A stretch of DNA of 64,000 nt from Elusimicrobia bacterium RIFOXYA2_FULL_39_19. GTDB taxonomy: Bacteria > Elusimicrobiota > Endomicrobiia > CG1-02-37-114 > XYA2-FULL-39-19. The stretch's first letter is position 1. Each line of letters opens with the position of its first letter. Position numbers and translations under genes: made by a program. The stretch lies in contig MGVC01000020.1 of assembly GCA_001800285.1 (NCBI GenBank), forward strand, positions 1 through 64,000. Direction: 5' to 3'. This document shows, one piece after another, positions 46,774 through 55,877 of the stretch. The notes under the pieces were generated by a model. The model was not told the DNA's origin. It saw only the letters and a program-made list of their open reading frames with translations, and searched no databases.

Positions 46774-48471
46774 ATGAAACTAAAATTAATTTTTCTGGCT
46801 TTAATAACAACTTTAATGTTTTGCGGAAACGTATATGCAAAAAAATCTGCCGAAAAAATAGCTTCCGAAGAACGGGACCGGCAGACCACGATGAAGATAT
46901 TGCTAAGAACACAATATATATTAAAACAAACTCCCGAAACTACAGTTTTAAGAACACCAACCAAAGAAGAAACCGGTCGCGGTTATGTGCTTTTTGTTTG
47001 TGATTACATAGATAGAGTATACCGCAACACTGTTCCTAAAGAAAAAGAAATTAAAAATATAATTAATACATTTGCCACACCTGGTGAATATGAACCAATT
47101 ACTTTTGCTGTATACCCGTTAAAAGATTTGGGTCCAGTTCAGGTAAAAGTGTCTGATCTTACAACTGCTGATGGAAGCAAAATAAGCAAAGAAAATATTG
47201 ATATCAGAAAAGTCTCTTATCTGTTAAAAAGAACTTTTCCAGAAAGCAAGGTCTGCAGAGAAGTACCGCAGCTTCTTGAAAAAATAGATACAGTTGATAT
47301 TTTAAATGGTAATACTCAGGAATGGTGGCTGACTGTAAAAGTACCTGAAAATGCAAAAGCAGGCATATATAAAGGGAAAGTTACAGTTAATAGTGAAGCT
47401 AAAACTACCGGTGAGTTGGCTATATCTTTTGAAGTTTTACCTTTTAAACTGCTTAGTTCACAGGAAACCGGAGTTTGGACCGGCGTATATGCTTATAGTG
47501 ATGATAATATGCAAGACCTTGCTGATATGAGGGAGCACGGTATTACAGGATTTAATGATTTTAGTATTTCAAAGACAAAGAATAGTTTTGAAGATGCAGA
47601 TAGATATATGGAAAATCTTAAAAAAGCCGGGTTAAAAGGACCTGTTTATCTTTATTACGGTACAGAAATTGCCATTTCACCGGAATTTAAAGATAGATTA
47701 TCAAATTTGAAAAATCATCTTAAGTCAGCCAACTGGCCGGAAGTTCTAATTTATCCGGTTGATGAACCTACCGCAGGAACCCAGGCAACTTTAGACCAGT
47801 GTTTGATAGCTATGAAAACCATAAAGAATATCCCGGGATTAAAAACTTATGTAACAATTACCAACAATACTGACCCAAAATTAGATTTAGTTCTGCCTTA
47901 TACGGACATAGGCCCCTATAATCCTAACCGTACAAAATTGTTAGAAGCTTTAGAAAAAACAAAAAAAGCAGGAAAAGATTTTTTCTGGTATAACGGCCTT
48001 ACAAGAGACAATCATCCCAGAAGAGGCCGTATATTGTGCGGATTGTGGAATTGGAAATTAAATGCAAAAGGTTTTACTAACTGGCATTACAACGAAACCC
48101 AGGGCGACCCCTTTAATGATTTAGACGGCGCCGGCATGGATGCCGCTTTTGTTTATCCTTCCCGGGAGCAGGAATCAGGCGAACATCTTGAAGGAATTCC
48201 TACTTTGATTTGGGAAACCATGAGAGAAGGCATAGATGACCGCAGGTATATTGAAACTCTGAAATCATACATTACAAAAGCAAATTCATCTAAAGATCAG
48301 AACAAAATTAAAGCAGCAGCCCAGGCAGCAAAAATGCTTGATGAAATTTTTAACAGCCTTCCCATTTTTGATAAATGGGAAAATACAGAAAAATGGTTTC
48401 TTGAAATTGATGCAGATAAAGTTCAGGGATACCGCAGGCAGATAGCGGACGCCATAAAAAATTTACATTGA
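46774..48471 (+). CDS. Secreted GH123/DUF4091-like glycoside hydrolase
   Basis: A 565-residue protein with a signal peptide (LIFLALITTLMFCGNVYA). Residues ~70-230 form a beta domain (GEYEPITFAVYPLKDLG), and the remainder a TIM-barrel-like region with LADMREHGITGFND, WPEVLIYPVDEPTAG and WETMREGIDDRRYIETL, typical of GH123/DUF4091 proteins. The Asp-Glu in VDEP is the likely catalytic pair. GH123 enzymes cleave beta-N-acetylgalactosaminides; the exact substrate is not shown. It is the first gene behind the c-di-GMP riboswitch. Its stop codon is the TGA that begins the 45-nt repeat. Confidence 0.78.
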   Translation: MKLKLIFLALITTLMFCGNVYAKKSAEKIASEERDRQTTMKILLRTQYILKQTPETTVLRTPTKEETGRGYVLFVCDYIDRVYRNTVPKEKEIKNIINTFATPGEYEPITFAVYPLKDLGPVQVKVSDLTTADGSKISKENIDIRKVSYLLKRTFPESKVCREVPQLLEKIDTVDILNGNTQEWWLTVKVPENAKAGIYKGKVTVNSEAKTTGELAISFEVLPFKLLSSQETGVWTGVYAYSDDNMQDLADMREHGITGFNDFSISKTKNSFEDADRYMENLKKAGLKGPVYLYYGTEIAISPEFKDRLSNLKNHLKSANWPEVLIYPVDEPTAGTQATLDQCLIAMKTIKNIPGLKTYVTITNNTDPKLDLVLPYTDIGPYNPNRTKLLEALEKTKKAGKDFFWYNGLTRDNHPRRGRILCGLWNWKLNAKGFTNWHYNETQGDPFNDLDGAGMDAAFVYPSREQESGEHLEGIPTLIWETMREGIDDRRYIETLKSYITKANSSKDQNKIKAAAQAAKMLDEIFNSLPIFDKWENTEKWFLEIDADKVQGYRRQIADAIKNLH

Positions 48472-48514
48472 ATAGGACGAAACTCCGAAATTCTTACAGC
48501 TTAATTTCGGAGAA
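48470..48514 (+). repeat. 45-nt hairpin repeat, copy 3
   Basis: GAATAGGACGAAACTCCGAA..TTTCGGAGAA, a perfect CTCCGAAATT/AATTTCGGAG hairpin. It supplies part of the TGA stop of the preceding gene, so the repeat boundary coincides with the gene end. Confidence 0.8.
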
Positions 48515-48561
48515 GATTTCAAATTTTAAATTTGAGATTATAGATTTTCAGGGGGATAGCA

Positions 48562-51500
48562 ATGAAAAGAATAATTAGTTTTATTTGTCTTATGTTTTTA
48601 ACGGCCAATTCAGTTTTTTCTGCAACAGAGTTTATTTGTACTATTAAAGCCGCTGGTGGGGATTACAACAATTTAAAAGACTGGGAAAATGCTGTTGACA
48701 GTGACCTGACAGATTCAAGGAATGTGGTTTTTAGCGGGACTCTTACAGGAACGATGGCTGACGGAGCAAATATTACAGGATCCATATCGGGAGCAGGCGG
48801 ATCAGTGTATCATGTGACAGCAACCCAGATATATGTATGGGCAAATTCGGGTACTTTTGTTTCCGGTGAAAACATACAGGTAGACGGCAGCAATTATTTT
48901 ACAACCAGTAATGCGGGAGATTCTCCTATTGCGGTGGCAGAATGTTATGCTGTTAATGACACAAACGGGTTATCCATATCTGGCTGGGGCGTAACAGCTG
49001 GCGGGACCAGTGCTACAAATTACATAGTAATCCGTGCCACAAGCACCGGCAGGCATGCAGGTATATGGGATGATGCAAAATACAGAATAAGCGCCGGCAC
49101 CAGTACTGATGTTATTAATATTGGTGAATCAAACGTAAGAATAGACGGCGTGCAAATATATCTATCAAAGGATGATGCGGTTGATGGTAATGGAATCCAG
49201 ATATATGGAGACACAGGCGGAGCTCAGGATATAAGAATATCAAACTGTATAATTAAAGGCCCTGGCAATTTTGCAAATATAACAAAAAAAGGAATATTCG
49301 GGGCTAATACTGCAGTGGCAGGTTCTACTGCAAGAATTTGGAATAATATTATTTATGATATCACGGGTGCAGGCGCCTCAGGATATTTTGGTATTTACAT
49401 ACGAAATGCCAATAGGACCTGTTATTTGTACAACAACACTATTGTAAACTGTAAAAATTATGGAATTTACAGAGATTTAGCAACTGGAACAGCTAAAAAC
49501 AATATAACTCAGGATTGTGCCGATGGCTATGCTCCATCCAGCGGCTGGTCTGCTGAAACATCAAACAATCTTTCAGATGTTGCCAGTGATGCTATTGGTA
49601 CAAACCCGGTAACAGCCATTGTTTCATTTGTAGATAAATCCGGTAAGAATTTCCACCTTGCTTCTTCTGTTGGCGGCGCCCGGGATGCAGGAACTAATCT
49701 TTCTACCGATACTTATATATCATTTCTTACAGACATAGACGGCAATAACAGGCCAAGCAGCTGGGATATTGGCGCCGATGAATGCATGACAGCGGCTTCA
49801 GGTGCTATACTCAGTGGATTTGTTCTTAACGGGGCAACCGGAGTCAGCGGTGTTACTGTAAGTTTAACAGGCAGTGAAACTGGTTCTTTTGTTACCGGCT
49901 CAAATGGGGCTTATTCATTTGTAGCTTCAACAGGCGTAGGGCAGAATTATACACTAACGCCCACTTTAACTAACTGGTCTTTTTCACCGGTAAGTATTGT
50001 TACAAACGGTTTTGTATCAGATACTACCAGTCAGTTTGATTTAAGTTCTTATACCGGTTCCTATGTTTCCATCAGCGGAACTGTCAGGACCAGCACCGGT
50101 ACTGTAATTGGCGGGGTGAGCTTAGCTCTTTCAGCAAGCCTTCCCGGAAGTTCTACCAGCACAGTAACAACTTCAAACGCAAGTGGTGCTTATACTTTCA
50201 ATAACTTGTATGTCATTACTGCCAGCAGTTATACTATTACTCCTTCAAAAACAGGCTGGGTTTTTGGCCCTGTAAGTATCAGCTCAACATCAGGTTCAAA
50301 TATAACCGGCGCAGATGTAACCGGTACTAAACTGGATATTAATTCAACTCCGGCTGAATTTGTCTGCAAAATAAAAGCTACCGGTGGAGATTATACCCGC
50401 TTGTATGACTGGGAAGCTGCTATAGACAGTGATTTAACCAGCAGTAACAATCTTGTTTTTAGCGGGGTTAAAACAGGTACCATTAATGATGGCGCTTCAG
50501 TAACCGGTGCAACTTCTGGTGCTACCGGGACCGTATATCACTGTACTGACACCCAGATATATCTGGCCGTAGTAAGCGGGTCATTTCAATCAGGTGAACA
50601 GGCCCAGGTAGACGGAAGCAATTATTTTACTATTGCAGGTTTAGGCAGTATGGTAATAGCAGTTGCAGAATGTTACGGCATGACAGATACTAAACCGGTA
50701 ACTATAGGCAGCTGGGGAGCAGCAGGAGCAGGAACAAGCGCTTCTAATTATATATTAATTCGTACTTCAGGTACAGGCTCTCATACCGGTAAATGGACCT
50801 CCACTGCTTATATTTTAGATGTAGGGACCAGTACAGATGCATTGTATTTTGATGAAGCAAATGTGAGAGTAGAAGGAGTTCAGATAAACATATCAAAAAA
50901 TGATGGCGGTACAGGCAATGGAATAACTGTTGATGGTGATACAACCGTAGAAGATATGAGAATAAGCAATTGTATTTTTAGAGGCACAGGTGCATTTTCT
51001 ACCGGCACAATAAGAGGTATATTCGGAGCAAAAACTGCTACTACAGGTATGTCTAATACATTAAGAGTTTGGAACAATTTGTTTTACGATATAACCGGCC
51101 CAATCGGCAACAGTCTGGCAATGTTTTTAAGAGATGCAGACAGGACCGCTTACGTGTATAATAATACAATTGTTAATTGCTGGTATGGAATGTATCAGGA
51201 TGACAGTACGATTTTTGTTGCAAAGAACAATTTAATTCAGGATTGTACTAATGGTTTTGTGGGTACGTTTGATGCCACCTCAGATTATAATTTATCAGAT
51301 ATAGCCAGCGATGCTCCCGGTACAACAAATTTTACAGGTGATGTAACTTTCCTTGATATAGCAGGCAAAGATTTTCATCTTACTTCTGCAGATACTGTGG
51401 CGCGTGATATCGGATTTGACCTTTCAGCAGATTCATATCTTGCTTTCAGTACAGATTTTGAAGGAAATCCAAGAGGTACCTGGGATATAGGATCGGATGA

Positions 51501-53196
51501 ATACTACGTTGTATCCGGAGATTCAACTCCGCCTAATGCGCCTACGAATTTAGTCTGCGGGACAAAAACAGAAACCAGCCTTGCTTTAAGCTGGACTGCT
51601 TCTACAGCAGCTTTAGACGGAGATTTTGCCAGTTATTACAGGTTATACCGCGGAGCTGTGTTAACAACTTCAACAATAATGACATCATTTATTGATACAG
51701 GATTAACGGCATATACAACCTATGTCTATACAGTCTATGCGGTAGATGATGCAGATAATGCAAGTACAACAGGCGCTACCGGCAGTTATCAGACTCTTGT
51801 AGACACCACCCCTCCTACCATAAATACAACTACTGCTTTATCTTCTACTTCAGTCAGAGTGGTTTTCAGTGAATCAGTTACCCAAGCCTCAGCTGAAACT
51901 GCAGCTAATTACAGCATCAGCGGCGGAATAGCCATTAGCGCCGCATCTTTGGGCGGAGATTTAGTAACTGTAACATTAACAACTGCACAATTAACCGAAG
52001 GGACAACATATACATTAACAATAAACAATGTGGCAGACCGTTCACCATCTCCAAATACAATTGCTGCCAATAGTACTAAAACATTTACTTATGTTCAGGA
52101 TGCTATACCTCCTTACATTATTTCTTTTTCACCTTCAGATAAAGCAACCGGTGTGTATGCAGATGTAACAATAAAAGTGGTTTTCAGCGAGGAAATGGAT
52201 CAGGCAACCCTGAATTGCATAACAGTAACCGATATAAGAGATAAAGACGGAGCAGTAACCAGTACTCTTGTTTCAGGTACTACAAGTTACAATACATCCA
52301 CATCTGAACTTACGCTTACCCCTGCATCAGCAGTTGGTTACAACCATAAATTCCGCGTAGCGGTTGCAGCCACAGCAAGAGACCTTGCTGGTAATTTACT
52401 GGCGGCGGCTACTAATTTTACTTTTGAAACTATTGCAAATTACAGTGAAAGCAATACAGTTATTTCAGGAAACCAGAAAGTAAAAGTTGAAATTGCAGCA
52501 GGCGCAACCGGTACCGATTACTACTCTATGAAAATCAGTACAGACCCGGCCAATGCACCTGATGAAGTTACACCGGCGGATATAACCACAGCAAACGGCA
52601 AATTAACTTCCACATATCAGCTTACTAATATTCTGTGTGAAATAAATTTGTATGATAATTCAGGTTCTCAATTGTCTGGAGGCTTAGCCGGAGATGCTTA
52701 TGTAACTATGACTTATCCGGATGCCAATAATGACGGCATAGTAGACGGCACTGCTGCTTCAGTTAAAGAAAGCAATTTGAAAATCTACTACCTTAATGAA
52801 GCTGCCCAGGTATGGGAAGAAGTAACCGGCTCGGTAGTTGACACAACTGCAAACACGGTCAGGGTGAAAGTAGCCCACTTTTCAGTATTTGCTTTAATAG
52901 GTACCGAAGGCAGTGCAAGCAGTGACCTTAAGAATGCTCATGCATTTCCAGTCCCCTTTAAACCCAGCCTCGGGCATACAGTTATTACATTCAGTAACTT
53001 AACAGCAGCTGCAAAAATTAAAATATACACCATTAGCGGCGAATTAATAATTGAACTTGAAGAAACCGGTAATGACGGTAAATATGAATGGGACGCCAAA
53101 ACCAAAGAAGGAAAATTATTGGCCAGCGGCGTTTACATTTATTACATATACGATGATTCAGGATATAAAACCGGTAAATTCATGGTAGTGAAATAG
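48562..53196 (+). CDS. Giant secreted protein with two beta-helix modules, FnIII, Ig-like and C-terminal domain
   Basis: The 1,544-residue protein has a signal peptide, then a right-handed beta-helix-like module (~20-420, EFICTIKAAGGDYNNL), two carboxypeptidase-regulatory-like repeats (~420-590), a second copy of the beta-helix module (~595-990, EFVCKIKATGGDYTRL), a FnIII (~1010-1095), two Ig-like domains (~1095-1290), a region of unknown fold and a FlgD-like C-terminal domain (~1455-1544). The modules are paralogous to that of the 194-5836 protein. RBS AGGGGG is strong. It may be a surface polysaccharide lyase, adhesin or structural protein; no catalytic site is recognised. A PorV-like gene follows 9 bp later. 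Confidence 0.8.
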   Translation: MKRIISFICLMFLTANSVFSATEFICTIKAAGGDYNNLKDWENAVDSDLTDSRNVVFSGTLTGTMADGANITGSISGAGGSVYHVTATQIYVWANSGTFVSGENIQVDGSNYFTTSNAGDSPIAVAECYAVNDTNGLSISGWGVTAGGTSATNYIVIRATSTGRHAGIWDDAKYRISAGTSTDVINIGESNVRIDGVQIYLSKDDAVDGNGIQIYGDTGGAQDIRISNCIIKGPGNFANITKKGIFGANTAVAGSTARIWNNIIYDITGAGASGYFGIYIRNANRTCYLYNNTIVNCKNYGIYRDLATGTAKNNITQDCADGYAPSSGWSAETSNNLSDVASDAIGTNPVTAIVSFVDKSGKNFHLASSVGGARDAGTNLSTDTYISFLTDIDGNNRPSSWDIGADECMTAASGAILSGFVLNGATGVSGVTVSLTGSETGSFVTGSNGAYSFVASTGVGQNYTLTPTLTNWSFSPVSIVTNGFVSDTTSQFDLSSYTGSYVSISGTVRTSTGTVIGGVSLALSASLPGSSTSTVTTSNASGAYTFNNLYVITASSYTITPSKTGWVFGPVSISSTSGSNITGADVTGTKLDINSTPAEFVCKIKATGGDYTRLYDWEAAIDSDLTSSNNLVFSGVKTGTINDGASVTGATSGATGTVYHCTDTQIYLAVVSGSFQSGEQAQVDGSNYFTIAGLGSMVIAVAECYGMTDTKPVTIGSWGAAGAGTSASNYILIRTSGTGSHTGKWTSTAYILDVGTSTDALYFDEANVRVEGVQINISKNDGGTGNGITVDGDTTVEDMRISNCIFRGTGAFSTGTIRGIFGAKTATTGMSNTLRVWNNLFYDITGPIGNSLAMFLRDADRTAYVYNNTIVNCWYGMYQDDSTIFVAKNNLIQDCTNGFVGTFDATSDYNLSDIASDAPGTTNFTGDVTFLDIAGKDFHLTSADTVARDIGFDLSADSYLAFSTDFEGNPRGTWDIGSDEYYVVSGDSTPPNAPTNLVCGTKTETSLALSWTASTAALDGDFASYYRLYRGAVLTTSTIMTSFIDTGLTAYTTYVYTVYAVDDADNASTTGATGSYQTLVDTTPPTINTTTALSSTSVRVVFSESVTQASAETAANYSISGGIAISAASLGGDLVTVTLTTAQLTEGTTYTLTINNVADRSPSPNTIAANSTKTFTYVQDAIPPYIISFSPSDKATGVYADVTIKVVFSEEMDQATLNCITVTDIRDKDGAVTSTLVSGTTSYNTSTSELTLTPASAVGYNHKFRVAVAATARDLAGNLLAAATNFTFETIANYSESNTVISGNQKVKVEIAAGATGTDYYSMKISTDPANAPDEVTPADITTANGKLTSTYQLTNILCEINLYDNSGSQLSGGLAGDAYVTMTYPDANNDGIVDGTAASVKESNLKIYYLNEAAQVWEEVTGSVVDTTANTVRVKVAHFSVFALIGTEGSASSDLKNAHAFPVPFKPSLGHTVITFSNLTAAAKIKIYTISGELIIELEETGNDGKYEWDAKTKEGKLLASGVYIYYIYDDSGYKTGKFMVVK

Positions 53197-53205
53197 GGGG
53201 ACAAA

Positions 53206-54453
53206 ATGAGAAAAACTACAATAATTCTTTTAGTCAGTATTATTTCAGCCTGCAACTTATACAGTGCAGGTACCACAGGTTTGAATTTTTTAAAGATTGG
53301 CGTAGGAGCCAGGCCCATAGGTATGGGTGGAGCTTTTGTGGGGGTGGCAGATGATTTAAATGCTATCAACTGGAACCCTGCAGGATTGGCTTCTCTTAAA
53401 GGCCGTGAAATGTCGGCAACTCATTTAACCTGGATAGAAGGAATGAGTTCCCAGTATGCGGCTTTTGGTACTCCTCTAAATAATGGCAAGGGAGCCATAG
53501 GATTGAGCGTAAATTCTATCAGCATGGGTGAAATAAGAGGTTATGATGAAAATGATGCGCCTACTGCGGTTGTCAATGCCGGAGGTATGGCAGTAGGTTT
53601 GACATATGCCAAAGGTGAACTAATGGAAGGTAAAAAGAATCTTTCCGGAGGAATAACGGTTAGAATGGTACAGGAAACACTTGCAGATAAAAGTGTTTCT
53701 GTTCCGGTGGTTGATATAGGAATTCTAAATAAAAAAGCTTCTGAGAATGGAAAAATGTCTCTGGGAATTAATATACAGAACTTGGGTTCAGGAGCAAAAT
53801 ATATAACTGACGTAGACCCTCTACCTCAAAATATCAAAGTTGGTATAGGTTATAAATCCAATGAAAAGACAACGCTTTGCGCAGATTATAATATGCCCAG
53901 CGATAATGCGGGATATTTTTGCGCCGGAGTAGAATATCAGTTTAATCAAATGGTAAAATTAAGAGCAGGCTATAAAAGCGGCACAGATGTAGACATGGGA
54001 GTGAGGGCAGGTGTTGGAATATGGAAAGATAATATTGGCTTAGATTATGCCTATGCCGGATATGGTGATTTAGGAATAACCCACAGAATAAGCTTGAATT
54101 ATAAACTTGCAGCAGTAGAAAAACCCGCAAAGAAGAAAAAGGCAGTAAAAAAAGTAGTTAAGGAAGTTAAAAAAGTAGAAATAGAGGAAGAAGTAGATGA
54201 AGAAATTGCAGATATTGAAGAACCAGAAACACCAGTTGAAGCAGTGGTTGTTAAAGAAGAAGTGAAACCAAGCAAAATTGAAACCAAATCATCTGTAGAT
54301 ACAGATAAACTTTATAAAAAAGCAGAAGTTTATTACAGCAGGGGCAAAATTAAGGAATCCTTGTTAGTATTACAAGAGATATTGAAGGCAGAACCGAAAA
54401 ATGAACGTGCCAGAGATTTATTTATGAAAATATCCATGGAAAAACAAAAATAA
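53206..54453 (+). CDS. PorV/UPF0164-family protein with C-terminal TPR-like extension
   Basis: The first ~305 residues are a PorV/UPF0164 barrel (GTTGLNFLKIGVGARPIGMGGAF). A Lys/Glu-rich linker (KPAKKKKAVKKVVKEVKK..) and a TPR-like helix pair (LYKKAEVYYSRGKIKESLLVLQEILKAEP) follow, for 415 residues. The plain copy at 27292 lacks this tail. The tail would extend into the periplasm and could bind a partner. It sits directly between a giant cargo-type protein and a CBM-like protein. Confidence 0.85.
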   Translation: MRKTTIILLVSIISACNLYSAGTTGLNFLKIGVGARPIGMGGAFVGVADDLNAINWNPAGLASLKGREMSATHLTWIEGMSSQYAAFGTPLNNGKGAIGLSVNSISMGEIRGYDENDAPTAVVNAGGMAVGLTYAKGELMEGKKNLSGGITVRMVQETLADKSVSVPVVDIGILNKKASENGKMSLGINIQNLGSGAKYITDVDPLPQNIKVGIGYKSNEKTTLCADYNMPSDNAGYFCAGVEYQFNQMVKLRAGYKSGTDVDMGVRAGVGIWKDNIGLDYAYAGYGDLGITHRISLNYKLAAVEKPAKKKKAVKKVVKEVKKVEIEEEVDEEIADIEEPETPVEAVVVKEEVKPSKIETKSSVDTDKLYKKAEVYYSRGKIKESLLVLQEILKAEPKNERARDLFMKISMEKQK

Positions 54454-54511
54454 ACTTGGGCTCCGAAATTTCTTTTAAATTGGTAATCGGGACCTAAATT
54501 CGGGAGGAAGA

Positions 54512-55651
54512 ATGATATTGAAAAAAATCGGATGGTTAACTGCAATAATGGTTTTATTGAATTTTGGTTTAGTTTGCACTATAGAAGCAAAGACTTTGAC
54601 TGTATTAGATACAGAAAATGGTGAAATGCCCAATAGCATAAGTGATAATTCATCAGCAACTTTTAGTGATGAATATGAAGGCGAAATCGGTATGGCATTA
54701 AAAATAACATTGGTTTGGAAGGCTGATGATAAACCCTGGGGTTGGACAGGTGTGTCTAATCCAAAACGGTCCTGGGCAGAATTTGATAAACTTTGTTTTG
54801 ATGCGTATAATCCCACTGATGAAATGTTGTCTTTAAGCCTTACAATAAGGGATATGCCGGCCAGTCAGGGTAAACCATTTGATGAAAAATTTGTATTAAA
54901 ACCCGGGAAGAACGAAATAGAAATTGAATTATCAGGAGCAAAATCCAGCGATGGCCATGAAATAGATTTTGCAAAACTGGTTTCCTGGGCTTTTACGGGT
55001 GTCGGAGACAATTTCAAAGAGCCAAAAATATTTTATGTAAGCAATATAAGGCTGGCCACCAGTGATGAAGTGAAAAAAGGCAGCGGAAAAAAAGAAACAA
55101 AAAAGAAAGTAAAAAAGAAGGAAGTAAAAAAAGCTGAAAAGAAAACCGTAAAAAAAGCGGCAAAAAAATCCAGCGGAAAAACCACGCCTGTAATAAACAT
55201 TGAAAACGGTGAAAACCTTGTTAATATAAGTGAGAATTCAGAAGCAAAAATCAGTACAGATTTTGAAGATGAAATAGGAGAAGCTTATAAAATAACTTTA
55301 GCCTGGAAAGCAGCTGACAAACCCTGGGGTTGGGCAGGAATGGGCAGTCCCAAAGGTTCATGGGCAGAGTATAACATGTTTAAATTTGATGCGTATAATT
55401 CGGGAAAGGAATTATTAACTATTAGCTTGCAGCTTAGAGATATGCCTGCCAGCCAGGGTGCTGCATTTACTTCAAATTTTGTTCTTCAACCAGGGAAAAA
55501 TGAAGTGGTTATAGAATTAGCCGGCGCAAAATGCGGAGATGGTCACGAACTTGATTTAAGTAAATTAACTATGTGGTGTTTTACAGCAGCCGGTGAAACA
55601 ATAAAAGAGCCAAAAACATTTTATATAACCAATATTCGTTTGGAAGAATAA
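54512..55651 (+). CDS. Secreted protein with two CBM-like domains joined by a Lys-rich linker
   Basis: Signal peptide, then two paralogous ~150-residue beta-sandwich domains (residues ~30-185 and ~225-379) with the shared blocks ALKITLVWKADDKPWGW, SWAEFDKLCFDAYN, IRDMPASQG, FVLKPGKNE and FYVSNIRL. The linker of about 40 residues is nearly all Lys, Ser and Ala (KKGSGKKETKKKVKKKEVK). The domain also occurs alone in the 7305 protein. Invariant Trp residues (KPWGW) could bind sugar. The Lys-rich linker may bind anionic, for example sulfated, glycan or nucleic acid; that is inference. RBS GGGAGGAAG is strong. Confidence 0.7.
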   Translation: MILKKIGWLTAIMVLLNFGLVCTIEAKTLTVLDTENGEMPNSISDNSSATFSDEYEGEIGMALKITLVWKADDKPWGWTGVSNPKRSWAEFDKLCFDAYNPTDEMLSLSLTIRDMPASQGKPFDEKFVLKPGKNEIEIELSGAKSSDGHEIDFAKLVSWAFTGVGDNFKEPKIFYVSNIRLATSDEVKKGSGKKETKKKVKKKEVKKAEKKTVKKAAKKSSGKTTPVINIENGENLVNISENSEAKISTDFEDEIGEAYKITLAWKAADKPWGWAGMGSPKGSWAEYNMFKFDAYNSGKELLTISLQLRDMPASQGAAFTSNFVLQPGKNEVVIELAGAKCGDGHELDLSKLTMWCFTAAGETIKEPKTFYITNIRLEE

Positions 55652-55666
55652 GAATAAGAAAAAAAA

Positions 55667-55697
55667 CCTGTGTTTTTTCCGACGGAAAAAACACAGG
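55667..55697 (-). terminator. Strong hairpin between operons
   Basis: CCTGTGTTTTTTCC-gac-GGAAAAAACACAGG is a perfect stem. On the minus strand it is followed by a T8 run; on the plus strand only AAGAAG follows. It is best read as a minus-strand or two-way terminator. Confidence 0.6.
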
Positions 55698-55727
55698 AAG
55701 AAGAGAAAAACATTTTTTAAAAAACCC

Positions 55728-55756
55728 TTGACTTTTTATCGTTTCCGTATTATACT
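55728..55756 (+). promoter_or_regulatory. Sigma-70 promoter of the LamG operon
   Basis: TTGACT, a 17-bp spacer and TATACT; start near 55763. Confidence 0.72.
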
Positions 55757-55773
55757 TAAGTATCAGTTTTTTG

Positions 55774-55815
55774 TTCTTTAGTTTTTGAAAGATTTTTGAG
55801 GAATTTATTTTTTTT
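55774..55815 (+). terminator. Leader T-run region (composite leader 5, weak hairpin)
   Basis: TTCTTT pairs with AAAGAT around GTTTTTG, followed by TTTTT and, ten bases later, a T8 run. This is the weakest hairpin of the six. Confidence 0.35.
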
Positions 55816-55826
55816 GTAAAATTCAT

Positions 55827-55841
55827 GAAGACGTTTGCGCA
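55827..55841 (+). promoter_or_regulatory. Operator-like motif, copy 5 (GAAGACGTTTGCGCA)
   Basis: It starts 11 nt after the last T of the T8 run and 51 nt before the ATG. A partial second copy, GACATCTGCAC, follows 12 nt later. Confidence 0.55.
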
Positions 55842-55877
55842 GAACTATAAAAAAGACATCTGCACTAAATTTATAAA

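Noticed and set aside
55667-55697. Hairpin as the leader-5 terminator
   Set aside because: It lies upstream of the promoter at 55728 and has no T-run on the plus strand, so it is not part of that leader.
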